From Neoscytalidium dimidiatum (lineage: Eukaryota; Ascomycota; Dothideomycetes; Botryosphaeriales; Botryosphaeriaceae): 64,000 nt of DNA. How positions within the stretch are numbered: position 1 is the stretch's first letter; each line of letters begins with the position of its first letter. A model generated the notes under the pieces. It saw only the letters and a program-made list of their open reading frames with translations. It was not told where the DNA came from and did not search any database. The stretch spans positions 3,410,001-3,474,000 of the forward strand of contig CM074696.1 in the NCBI GenBank assembly GCA_037367355.1. Direction: 5' to 3'. Of the stretch, positions 52,057 to 62,599 are shown in pieces. The translations under genes and the position numbers were made by a program.

Positions 52057-53208
52057 TTGGGCTTGGCTCAGACCTGCCTCCTTCAGCTCTGCCTTGAGAT
52101 TTTGATGTCCTTTCTAGACCCATTTCAGCTCGTAGCCTGTTCAACAATAACTTACCCCTTCAGCACTATCCAGGCAACGGTCGTGACACAGCACTCGCGG
52201 CTGAAACCGCACGGAATCCAAGTCCAAACTGCGAATTCAATCTTGAGCTCTGATTTAGCCTGCTTTCCATCAGGCTTTAACGGATATGGAAATGTGTGGA
52301 ACTCACAAGTCTTCAGTCCAGAATATTGCCCAAGCGGATATGCAATAGGTCTATCAACATCACAACTGGTTGGCGCCAGCACTGCAAGTTCTGTTGAAGC
52401 ATTGGCGATATGCTGCCAAGAGTCAGTGGAACTTTCCTGTCCTTCGTTCTCCACACGGACACGTTGTAAAGAGGATTCGACCTGCTAGGCCTATACACAC
52501 TGACGACATACAGCGGGATTGAACAAACTATTATATCCACAGTATGTCTCTCCACTTTTCCATCGGGCAAAAAAAAAAAAAAAAACAATGGTGTCCGAGC
52601 TTGGTGGACATGAAACTGAAGTGACTGGGGCTGTCACGATGTGGGCCCAACCGCTTAATGTAAAATGGCAGTAAAACGACTTTGTACTTTTCCAGAGACC
52701 CGCTTCAACTACCGTTAGTCCCCCCAGAGTCAATGTACTTTCTGGTATCACTTCTTCTGCGGGAGCCTGGGGGATAATCGCTTCACAGACTTCGACGTTC
52801 CCTACTGCCTCAAATTCATCTTCAGCTTTCCACTCAACATCTTTGGGTCCTCAACAAATCTCATCGGCTTCTAGTACTGTACCTGAGACTTCAGGTCCTT
52901 CTTCACCTAGCGGCTCACGGCTTTTGAGGTTTGGCATCAATGTGGTGTTCGGGGCTGCGATATTTGCTGCCGTTGTTGTTTTCTTGATCTACTGGCGACA
53001 GAAGGTACAGGCAAGACATAATGCTAGAGAAATCCAAATTGAAAAGGATTCTTAGAGCAACTATGTGCTAGTGAAGATCGAAGGAAACCTACCTGTGGGC
53101 GAGTTAGATGATGATCGGAATCTGCCGGAGCTGGAAACCCGTGAGGAACCACAAGACTTCCAGGGGAGCGGATTATTAAAACACTATTTCGATTATAAGG
53201 CTTACTAA
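52057..53208 (+). pseudogene. Decayed single-pass surface glycoprotein gene
   Basis: The remnant follows a common fungal layout: extracellular Cys motifs (DLACFPSGFNGYGNVW, YCPSGYAIG, ALAICCQE), a Ser/Thr-rich stalk (SSASSTVPETSGPSSPSGS), one membrane helix (INVVFGAAIFAAVVVFLIYW), then a charged cytoplasmic tail with GELDDDRNLPELETREEP. It is broken by loss of frame after CCQE, an A17 tract at 52569-52585, TAA after NVKWQ (about 52674), and TAG at 53053-53055 before the remaining tail, which ends at TAA 53206-53208. The original role, probably a wall or surface sensor-like protein, is inference. An unrecognised intron could explain the first break but not the two later stops. Confidence 0.55.
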
Positions 53209-53497
53209 CTAGGGAAACTCGGCCTAGTACTAGTTCAAAGCATGATTTCACAGCTGCTCATGTGCTCTGTTTTTCTTACTGCGTTTCAACTTGGTTGTAC
53301 CTCCTTGGTAGGTTTCGCTCCTAATATAATCTCCGCACTCTTGAATTAATTGGTACTTGCGCTCGAATCCACAGTGGACGTATATGCTCAATAGCATCTC
53401 CTGCAAATCATTTAGAGTATCAACGTTTCATCCTAACTACGGGATTACGTCTTCACCGTACCACCCATGATAGTAAGTCTCCCACAAATGGAGTCCT

Positions 53498-55275
53498 TTA
53501 GTTTAGGAACGGCACTCCATAGTCCACGTTCTTCCTCCTAACAAGGAACCCGGCCTCCCTCGGCGGACTCACCGAGATCCCCCACCAATAATGCACCGGC
53601 TTCCGCTCATCCCGCAACTCGATATCGTAATGCAGCAAGAAGTACGCCAGGATCAGCTTCACCAGCCTGACCGCGTAGAAGCGGCCGGGACACGCGAAGC
53701 GCTTGTACCCGAACGGCGCGTACCGGCGCGCCATGCCGTCCGGCCCGCCGCCCGTCACGGGCGTGACGCGCATGCTGCTGCTGTCCGCGCTCCCGTTCTC
53801 GACGCCGCCGCCGCCGCCGCCACCGCCGCCATCGCCGAGCCACCGCTCCGCCCGCCACGTCGCCGCGTCCGCGCCGTAGAGCGCCTCCTCGTGGTGGATG
53901 CCCCAGATCGGGATCCCGACCTTGACGCCCACGGGGACGACGCCGACGCCGGCCGGCACGGGCGTCTCGGCGGCGCGGGCGGTGGCCGTCTTGACGAGCC
54001 CGCGCGAGATGAAGTTGCGCAGCCGGAACGACTCTTTCAGGCAGGCGTCCAGCAGGGGCAGGGAGTCGAGGAAGGTCTTCGCGGCCGCCGGGGACGGGTC
54101 CGCGGCATAGCGCTCGTAGGCGTGCTTGAGCTCGTCCTGCACGCGGCTCATGACCGGGGCGGGGTCGGAGGGGGAGGGCGGGGCGAGGAGGATGTCGAAG
54201 AGGACGTTGCCGAGCGTGATGGTCGTGCTGTCGGTCGAGACGAAGGTCATTACGCTGAGGCGCCGCGCGAGGAAGTCTACGGTGGGCTTGTCCGCGTGCG
54301 TGGCCGAGGTGGACACGGCATCGATAGAAGCCCAGGTGAGAAGGTCGTGTGGGAGGTGGGAGTAGTCCGGCTTGGGAGAAGCGGCGATGCGTTGCACTTG
54401 CTGGAGGCGGTCGGAGATGAGTGGGCTGGCGAGTTTAGCCATGGAGCGGTGGCGGAGCTTGTCAGGGAGGACGATCAGAGGGGCCAAGATGCTGGCAGAC
54501 ACGGTAAGTATTGGTACAGATGGGAGAGTGGGAAGGGACATACGGCCGGAGAATCTTTGGTAGGGCGCCAATAATGCCAGAGTTGAAGATGACCATCTGA
54601 TTGAAGTGGCTGGCATGCTTAAGGTAGTTTTCATTCCGGCATAATGATGTTCCCACGTAGATGCTGCTCACGGTCTGCACCATCATCATCTTCCAGAAGC
54701 GGAACCCGTCCGCCTCTCTCCAGTTCTGCTTGTCGGATCCTGCATTCTTGGTGACCGCCACTTCGACTTCTTGAGCTAAGGTGGGAAGCAGGTTATCAAG
54801 TCCGCGTGTCAAGTGCTTCTTGATTGCTTCTTCGAAGACGTGCTCGGAGCACATAAGTGGGTGAAGAAGGGTATATTCTCCACGCATGAATTGCTTGTGG
54901 GCTTCCAAGCCGCTGAAGTGGGTCTCCGGTTGGTCGTGCAGCCTGTACACATGAGCTCTCTGCGACGTTTCAGAAAAGTGAATGCACTTACCAGTCAATG
55001 TAGGATGGAGGAAGGAGTATCTCGGCGCCAGTAAATAGATTTGGCAGTACAAACGCCTGACCATGTCTGGAATACTTTTCGTAGCCTTCCTCCAGCATTT
55101 TCTTGGTGCTGAAGACACTGCGGAGATATGAGCGTGTCCGCTTGAAGGGGCCCTTGGCATCCTGCCCGACCCATGGCAAATGACTTGGGATTTCTGATCC
55201 ACACCGAAAGATCTTATACAGTACGTATGTGAGGGCTAAGGCCGGGAAAAGTAGAAATGATATCAGTGAAATCAT
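53498..55275 (-). CDS. Cytochrome P450 monooxygenase (ent-kaurene-oxidase-like group)
   Basis: Three exons (54992-55275, 54544-54942, 53498-54491) give 558 residues. The N-terminal membrane anchor is ISLISFLLFPALALTYVLY. The I-helix has FVSTDSTTITL, the K-helix ExxR is KESFRLR, the PERF-like segment is WRAERWL, and the haem loop is FGYKRFACPGRFYA with the axial Cys. It resembles the large fungal group containing ent-kaurene oxidases and related mycotoxin or terpenoid P450s (family knowledge); the substrate is unknown. A Gly9 run and Ser/Gly-rich insert (about 35 residues) sit between the PERF segment and the haem loop, longer than usual. No terpene cyclase or other partner enzyme lies nearby. 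Confidence 0.9.
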
Positions 55276-57707
55276 GTTGCCGGGCTCTGGACTGTTGACA
55301 GTGAGCCATAGTTCCCGCTGGAAGGTCGCATTATATACTGCTCGCGGAAGCACTGCTAGGCCAAATGAACATCATGCTACGTCTCTGCATCACAAGGAAA
55401 CATGGTAGCTGGATGACTCCGAGGGACTCTTTCCATCTGGATACTACGTGTCCGTCGACGGTATCGGCCGGAAGGGGAGCTGCGGAACGAACAAATATCT
55501 TGAAGTCACCTCATCCGCGACGCTATCCGGATCTCAAGCTACTCATTTGTAAATCAACGCCGAAGAGACAGCCAGGAATATCAGGTGGCTAAGGCTTAGG
55601 AAAGTCTCGGAGTTCTGGAATTTCGTCTCAGACTTCCTCGAAGGTACGTACGGAGAGCAACGGTGACGTATGTCTTCATGGAGATCACCGACTTCTAGAT
55701 ACGTGATATGGTCCTGCCAAGTACTGCGTCGTGGTAGAGCAACGTCGCAGGCTATCTCTATACGAAGTCCTAAAAAGGTCGCCGAAAAAAGAACTTGCAC
55801 CCTTTCAAGCCGCAAAATGTTAATTTGGACCAGTCCCTTCATTTTTAAAAACTACATGTTCAATGACTTCAGGAAATAGAGTAGCTAAGGTCAAGCAGGT
55901 GTAATTCGAGCCTCTTGGCAAATTCCGTACAAGAGGAACTCGGATCCTGAGTCAACAGCGTAATGACAGGGGGCCTAATCTACGTCAACTGTAACAAAAC
56001 GGACAAGACTCAGTGGGAGCTCAGCCTCTAAGGCCCTACTGGCCAATTGAGTTATGCCGCGATTTATCGGCAAAGCGACAACAATGTCTACGATAGGCGA
56101 AGAAGTCACGAGGTCGGCCAGTGAATGCTGATCTATGTCTTGCGGGATACGCGGAAGGGCCTGATTGCCCTTCAGTCTCCAATGCTACTGAGGTTGACGG
56201 AGTTACATCTACCATTCCGCCCACTTCCTGTTAACTCCCGGCTTGTATGTTTGTTAAGGTGTGACCCATGATCCAGTAACTGTTCGCGTTCTCGAAGTAT
56301 TGCCTTCCGTGCCCTAGTACCATTTATTTCCATGGCCGACGTCTCTTTAGACTCGAGCTGCTCGGCTCGTGCATTAACCATACATTTGATGCAGATAATG
56401 TATGTAAGAAGGTTGCTTCCGCCAGGGTTCCCCGCCATCGACCGATAGGCACGATGCTATACGAACGCCTAGACCACGCCCAGATCAGCCGAGCTGTGGG
56501 CTATCTCTCCGCATTGACACCTCGTGCTACCACGTTGATTTACCATAATGTCCGAGCTCTATGTTTCAGCTGGCTATGGAGCAAGCCGAGATCTCCAACG
56601 GAAGCTGGTGAAGAGGTGGCCGGCCTTGTTGATCGAATACGACAACCGCAAGACCGCTACATCCGAGCGCTCCAACCGGTACCATTACATCGATTGCCAT
56701 CCCGCGGCATAACCAGCGGAATTCTGCCGTTGCCACAAAGCGCTGGAAATGATGGCGCATCGAGAAGAAAAGCCATAAAATCAAGACCATATTTTGGTAT
56801 TCATGTTCATCAAACGTTCAAAGTGATTGGAAGACCGGACCAGGCTTTCCACCGACCCACGATCGTGATAGCAACTCTTTTCTCAGTCATTCGGAATGCT
56901 TAAATGACTCATGGTTCCAACTTTTCAAGCCGCAGTGTCCCTTGCGGAACGCGTGGTTTAAGCTGCTGGGGTGCAGCTCGCAAAAAAAAAAAAAAAAACC
57001 TAGAAACGTGCAATCGAGATGTGAAGTGCATTCGGTGAATATCTCTGCGGTCTTGACAGGCTAGTTTATTGTGAGGAAGCAAGATTCCCGGGACATTGCT
57101 CGGATGAAGATCTGACTAATGAATGAGCTTGAGTATGGTTATCCAGTCTTGGAACATAGCATCGATGAAGGTTCGCCATATTCTCGGAACAATTTTCATG
57201 CACCTGCGTTCGGCGCACTTATGCTTTACCAAGCCTAGACTGAAGTGAGAGAAAGGTATATGCGATTGAGGGTGACATCCTTAAGCGTCTTCCGTTGACT
57301 GCTTATTTGATGAGATGTACCTCGTTCTTCGTCGCTTGAGCTGGGCTCGCAGTGCAATTCGCCGCTTAATCTTTATATCGAACACGATATATCATCCCAT
57401 CCAACGGTGCCGGTGACGGAATAACTTATGCGATACCCTTACATAGAACAGGGCAGCTTGAATCAAAAGTTTCTTTTTCATTCCCCTCATCTCCCATGTT
57501 TCCATAAATCCTGTATAGGTAGATAGCACTGATAATCGCTGCCAAACAAAGCCCGACAACAAACCCCGGCCACCCACCAGCCTTCCAGAAGAACCTCCAC
57601 CTCCATTAAAAAAGCTAACGAAACATTGCTTTTCCGCGCTCGCCATTTTCCATATTCGTTGACCAGTCGTTAAATCCCTTCCACCACGCCGAATCCATGA
57701 AGCAAGT
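55276..57707. other. 2.4-kb stretch without a recognisable gene
   Basis: Only short frames without motifs (for example 56172-56438 minus and 56454-56903 plus). An A17 tract lies at 56982-56998. It has the AT-richer, fragmented look of other accessory spacers here and may hold eroded genes beyond recognition. The last 300 bp are the 3' flank of LEU1. Confidence 0.45.
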
Positions 57708-60191
57708 TTACCACTCCAACGGCTCAGTCTTGACGTCGCCCCTGTTCGTTTTTGGGACGGGTGCTGCCTCGATCTTCACGGGGCCGGTGCGATGCCTCGA
57801 GAGGTAGCCTTGGCCGTCCAACCATGGCCACTCGCGCGTCCTCTTCTCCTCGAACTTGTTGATCTTGTCCTGCTTCTGCATGGTGAGTCCGATATCGTCG
57901 AGACCGTTGACGAGGCAGTGTTTCCTGAACTCCTCAACCTCGAACTCGGCGAGGACGTTGCCGTCGGCGTCCTTAATGACCTGCGCGGGAAGGTCGACCT
58001 CGATCTCCTTACCAGCCTTGGCCTCGGCAGCAATCTTCTCAAGGACATCCTGGTCGGAGATGCGGATGGGAAGCATGCCGTTCTTGAAGGTGTTGTTGAA
58101 GAAAATGTCGCCGAAGCTGGGGGCGATGATGCAGAGGATGCCGAAATCGAGGAGTGACCAGGGAGCGTGCTCGCGGGATGAGCCACAGCCGAAGTTGGGA
58201 CCAGTGCAGACAAGGATCTTCGATTTCCTGTAGGGCTCCTTATTAAGGATGAAGTCAGGGTTCTCAGCACCAGTTGCAGGGTCGTATCTCCAGGCGTTGA
58301 AGAGGGCAGACCCGAGACCAGAACGCTTGATGGTCTTCAGGAACTGCTTGGGGATGATGGCATCGGTGTCGATGTTTGCAACATCCATAGGTGCTGCGAT
58401 ACCCTTGAGTTGGGTGAACTTTGGCATGCCGCCGGTGCTGGAAGGAGCACCAGACTGAACGGTGTTGCCCTGGGAATCCTCGGGGTCGTCAAGGATCTTG
58501 TCCAGATCCGCGTCGCTCTCGATGTCGCTCATGGTCGCCTCGAGCTCAAGCTTGGGTGAGCCCTTGTCGACGGATGCCCGCGGAGGGGCAATTTTCCTCA
58601 CGTCGGCGAGCCTGCCGGTGATGGCTGCGGCGGCAGCCATGGCTGGAGACATCAGGTGTGTCCGACCACCGGCACCCTGACGGCCTTCGAAATTACGGTT
58701 CGAGGTACTGGCGCAGCGCTCTCCAGGAGAGAGGATGTCCGGGTTCATGCCAAGGCACATGGAGCAGCCAGCTTCTCTGAACTCGAAGCCAGCATCCAAG
58801 AAAATCTTGTCCAAACCTTCCGCCTCAGCCTGCTTCTTTACAAGACCGGAACCGGGGACAATCATGGCACGCTTGATATTGGAAGCAACCTTGTTGCCCT
58901 TAACAATCTTCGCCGCCTCGCGCAGGTCCTCAATACGAGCATTTGTGCAAGAGCCGATGAAAACCTTATCGACAGGAATCTCCTCCATAGGGGTGCCAGC
59001 GGTAAGACCCATGTACTGGAGGGCACGAACACAAGCCTTCTTCTTGATCTCATCCTGGAAATCCTCGGGGCCAGGAACCTTGCCAGTGATAGGGACAACA
59101 TCCTGAGGAGAGGTACCCCAGGAGATGGTAGGGGCAATATCCTTGGCGTTAATGTAAATCTCCTCATCGAATTTCGCACCATCATCGGTCTTCAAGGTCG
59201 ACCAGTAGGCAACGGCCTTCTTCCACTCGGGACTGTCGACCTGAGGTGCGAGAGGCTTGCCCTTGAGGTACTCGAACGTGATTTGGTCGGGAGCGATCAT
59301 ACCCGCACGTGCACCAGCCTCAATGGACATGTTGCAAATAGACATACGAGCCTCCATGCTTAGTTTCCGGATTGCGGAACCGCAGAATTCAATAACGGAG
59401 CCAGTGCCGCCAGCGGTTCCGATAACACCGATGACATGTAGAACAATATCCTTGCTGCTGACACCGGGAGCCAGCTCGCCGTCGACCTGAACCTTCATGT
59501 TTTTACTTCTCTTCGAGATCAAAGTCTGAGTGGCCAGGACGTGCTCGACTTCCGAGGTTCCGATACCGAAGGCTAAGGCACCGAAAGCACCGTGGGTGGA
59601 GGTGTGACTGTCACCGCAGACGACGGTGGTGCCGGGAAGGGTGAAACCCTGTTCAGGACCGATGATATGGACGATGCCTTGCCTCTTGTCGCCCATACCG
59701 AAGTATGTGAGGCCGAAGGCTTTGACGTTTTCCTCGAGAGTAGCGCATTGCGTTCTGGAGTCCTCCTCTTCGATGAAGGTGTTCACGTCTTTGAAGTTCT
59801 TTCTTGACGAAGTAGGAATGTTCTTCCAAACGGGTCAGTGATTGCTGCCGCACTGGTTTGATAGCGAATCTTACGTGATCAGTGGTGACGAGGGTGCAGT
59901 CGGGTCTCCGAACCTTCCTGCTGGCGTTGCGGAGCCCCTCGAACGCTTGCTGTGGCGCTGGTTAGCCCCACGTCATAGGCGGTGCAACGCTCGGCAGCGA
60001 CACTTACAGGCGAGGTGACCTCGTGCACCAGATGTCTATCTACATTGGGCGTCAGCGATGCGACGGACGAGGCGGAACTTGTTCTGCGCACCGATATATA
60101 AGAGAACGGTGCCATCCTCCTTCTCCTCGACAATGTGGTCCTCGAAGACCTTGTCGTACAGGGTTCGCGGGCCTCTGACTGCGCCGGGCAT
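57708..60191 (-). CDS. LEU1: 3-isopropylmalate dehydratase (single-chain)
   Basis: Four exons (60092-60191, 60008-60039, 59875-59949, 57708-59822) give 773 residues, the usual size for the fused fungal enzyme. It isomerises 2- to 3-isopropylmalate in leucine synthesis. The large aconitase-like domain has [20 protein letters not shown] and the Fe-S cysteines in [14 protein letters not shown] and [13 protein letters not shown] linker of about 60 residues leads to the swivel domain with [15 protein letters not shown]. Exon 2 is a 32-base mini-exon. A LEU3-like site lies upstream (60328-60337). The leucine biosynthesis role is family knowledge; completeness is seen directly. Confidence 0.97.
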
Positions 60192-61168
60192 GGTGGAAAG
60201 CGTGGAATGGGTATCTAGGGAAAGAGAAGAGAAGAGAGAGGAGGAACTGGGGGGATTGAGAGAGCTGAAGCAGGAATCTCAGGGTTGCCGCCGGATAGAA
60301 ATATTGGCGTGTCTAGGAGCTCGCAGGCCGGTATCGGAGTGTGGGGAAGTTTTTGGGATAAGCGGCAATCTCGCCACCTGTCATTGGCCGCCGAGCCGTG
60401 CGCGGGGCTGCGCCTACCCTGCCTCACCACTCTTGAACACTGCCCGACCACGCCATCAACCGCCCCAGATCCGTCCTCAATCCTCGGCCAAGCGCGGCAC
60501 ATGCGCCGGCGCGTGAGGGGTCATGCGGAGCGCTTCCACTTGGCTTCTTCCCACCCGTTGCGTTGAGCTAGTTCGAGTCGCGCAGCCCACGCTTCCGCTA
60601 CCATCTGGCCAATTGCAGATCCTGTATTTCTGTATTCATCGGGGAGCCATGCGACCAACATGCAGCGCCGAAACGCTGCTAGTCAATTGACGCACAGCAG
60701 CCTAGTAGCGGTCAAGAGTTCCGAACCCTTCCGATGCTTGATTTTAACACTGTTGGACGTGGAGTTGGTGCCTGCGCTTCGTGTCCCGCCTTTTGCGCCG
60801 TGTGCTTGAGGAGGCGCTGAATACCTTCTTCCGTCACTGTCACATCAAGAGACACTTCGCAGTGCTTAGAGGACGCTAGTGCGGAGAGTTTCGTGTTTAT
60901 TTCTTAACGTCTGCAAAAATCTTTACTCTCATTGCTTATAGCTCATTACAGTCTTGGAAGTACAAGTGCTTTGAGCATCATCTTCACAGGAACCACTGCC
61001 AATGATTCTCGTCAAATACGGAAGGAGGGGCAGTATGAGATCATTCAGTCGGGGCAATCTTGGTCAAATCTCCGACGCAACACAAGCACTCCGATAGCGC
61101 TGATCTCTGCCGTGGCGGATGTGGCGTTCTGCTCTGCACGATTCGGATCTGGCCCGATGCCCTGACAG
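60192..61168. other. LEU1 upstream region
   Basis: About 980 bp, including the LEU1 promoter and the 3' flank of the F-box-like gene. An inverted CCAAT (ATTGG) lies near 60383. No gene recognised. Confidence 0.5.
60328..60337. promoter_or_regulatory. Putative Leu3-type binding site
   Basis: CCGGTATCGG lies about 137 bp upstream of the LEU1 ATG. It differs by one base from the palindromic Leu3 consensus CCGGTACCGG known from yeast leucine-pathway promoters. Position and pathway fit; the match itself is only ten bases. Confidence 0.4.
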
Positions 61169-62311
61169 TCAGCCGAAAGAACCAAAGACAACCGCCCTTC
61201 GCCCTGGCTGGTTATCCTGTTCTAACAGCGAGTTCTCAAACGTAAGCAGCAGGTGCGATGTTCGGACGAGTAGTTCTGCGATATTTTACATTAGCAATAG
61301 GCCCGAGGAAGAACCGCACCAGATGAAAGGTGTCGTGCGACCTCGGACTTCGTTGGTGTGTCCCTTACCTTCGTACTCTATATCGTAGCTGACCGCTGTC
61401 TCTTCGTCCGCGAGAATGAGGATAGGGTTTTCTCTCCTGAACCTGCGCTCCCTTACTCGGAATTTCAACCCTACATTCCTCGCGGGACTCACCCACAGGA
61501 GTCGCTTGCCATCAGCAGTATCTTTGTCAGCTTGCATATCTTTGCCCTTTCCCGATACGCTTTCCGGTGGAGGTTGCAGTCTAGGCTCCGTAGTTGGTGC
61601 CGGCAAGGCCATCTCTCGCAACCAGTCGCGGAAGACTCTTAGGACGCTCTCCTCGACTTCGACGAAGCTCCGGAAGAGGCCCTTGCGCGGACCAAGCTTG
61701 ATCAAATTGATCACGGCACAGAGCTGCGTGAAGCGCTCCTCACTCTCCAAGGAGAGTATTTGCCGCACTAATTCTTCGTCATCGTAACCTCCACCAGTGT
61801 AGCGAGGACCAGAGCTGGACGGATGTGTTCGTGACCCAGGGATATCGCCCGGCCTAGTCCTCGCAGAGTACGCTTCAGGACCCTGCCTGAACGGTCGAAA
61901 CCGCGAGTACCGGTTGCGCAGGTACCCAAGGCGACCAACTAGGTCCGTCTCATCGAAGTCAGGGTCCGGAACGTCAAGTCCTTCTGTCCCAAGATATCTG
62001 CAGTATAGTGGGGGTTCTGTGAGCTTTGCGCTTGGATGGTAGCATTCCAGGAGCAGGGTGTGTTCCTGCTCATGAAGGTTGGTGGCGGTGATGAGACGAT
62101 TGTGGACAATTCGAAGTATCACGGCATATAGACGATGGGAGACGGTGGTGAGAGGAAGCAGGTCAGGGGTTGGCAACGAATTGAAGATGTGAATGAGGAG
62201 CTGCTCACAGGCTACCGGTCAGTTTTGACTCTGCTTGCACTAGACGGACTCGCATGTGCGCACCTCGTTCGGCAAAGACAGGAAGCCGCTTCTCACTGTT
62301 TCTGACGCCAT
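61169..62311 (-). CDS. F-box-like domain protein
   Basis: Exons 62264-62311, 61369-62203 and 61169-61275 give 329 residues. The N-terminus reads LSLPNE joined across intron 1 to QLLIHIFNSLPTPDLLPLTT and VSHRLYAVILRIVHNRL, an F-box-type three-helix motif. The rest is a fungal-specific C-terminal region with REMALPAPTTEP and RVRERRFRRENP and no WD40 or LRR repeats. F-box proteins dock substrates onto SCF ubiquitin ligases through Skp1 (family knowledge); the target is unknown. Intron 2 (61276-61368) joins YDIEYE to LLVRTSHLLLTFE. Divergent from the ECM11-domain gene, with 288 bp between starts. Confidence 0.7.
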
Positions 62312-62599
62312 ATTTGCGCCGAAAGTCAGCGATGTGGACGTGCAGTGTGTAGCTCTGCGGACGATGGGAACAATTGGAGGCGAAGTGCTGGCGCTGATAA
62401 AGCCACGAATGACGTTGACCAGGGTGCGATAGCACGGGCCCTCACGCTAGTACTGTTGAGGCCAGGGTCCTCGGTCTCTCTTGCCTCGCGCAGCGACGCG
62501 ACAGCTCGACGCGTCTTTCTCGCCCCACCCGTTCAGGTGAACAACTTCAAAACCCACGCACTTCAACTCGCATGTACCTCCTGCTACGATTGAAGTGCC
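62312..62599. promoter_or_regulatory. Divergent promoter F-box gene/ECM11-like
   Basis: Short spacer between oppositely oriented start codons; both promoters must lie here or in the leaders. No specific element claimed. Confidence 0.45.

Noticed and set aside
55995..56062. tRNA-like phrase on the minus strand (AACTCAATTGGC)
   Set aside because: Resembles a D-arm, but no matching acceptor stem, anticodon arm or GTTCRA T-loop can be folded around it.
57392..57646. 84-codon minus-strand frame after LEU1
   Set aside because: Lies in the LEU1 3' flank, has a Gly run and no recognised motif; insufficient support.
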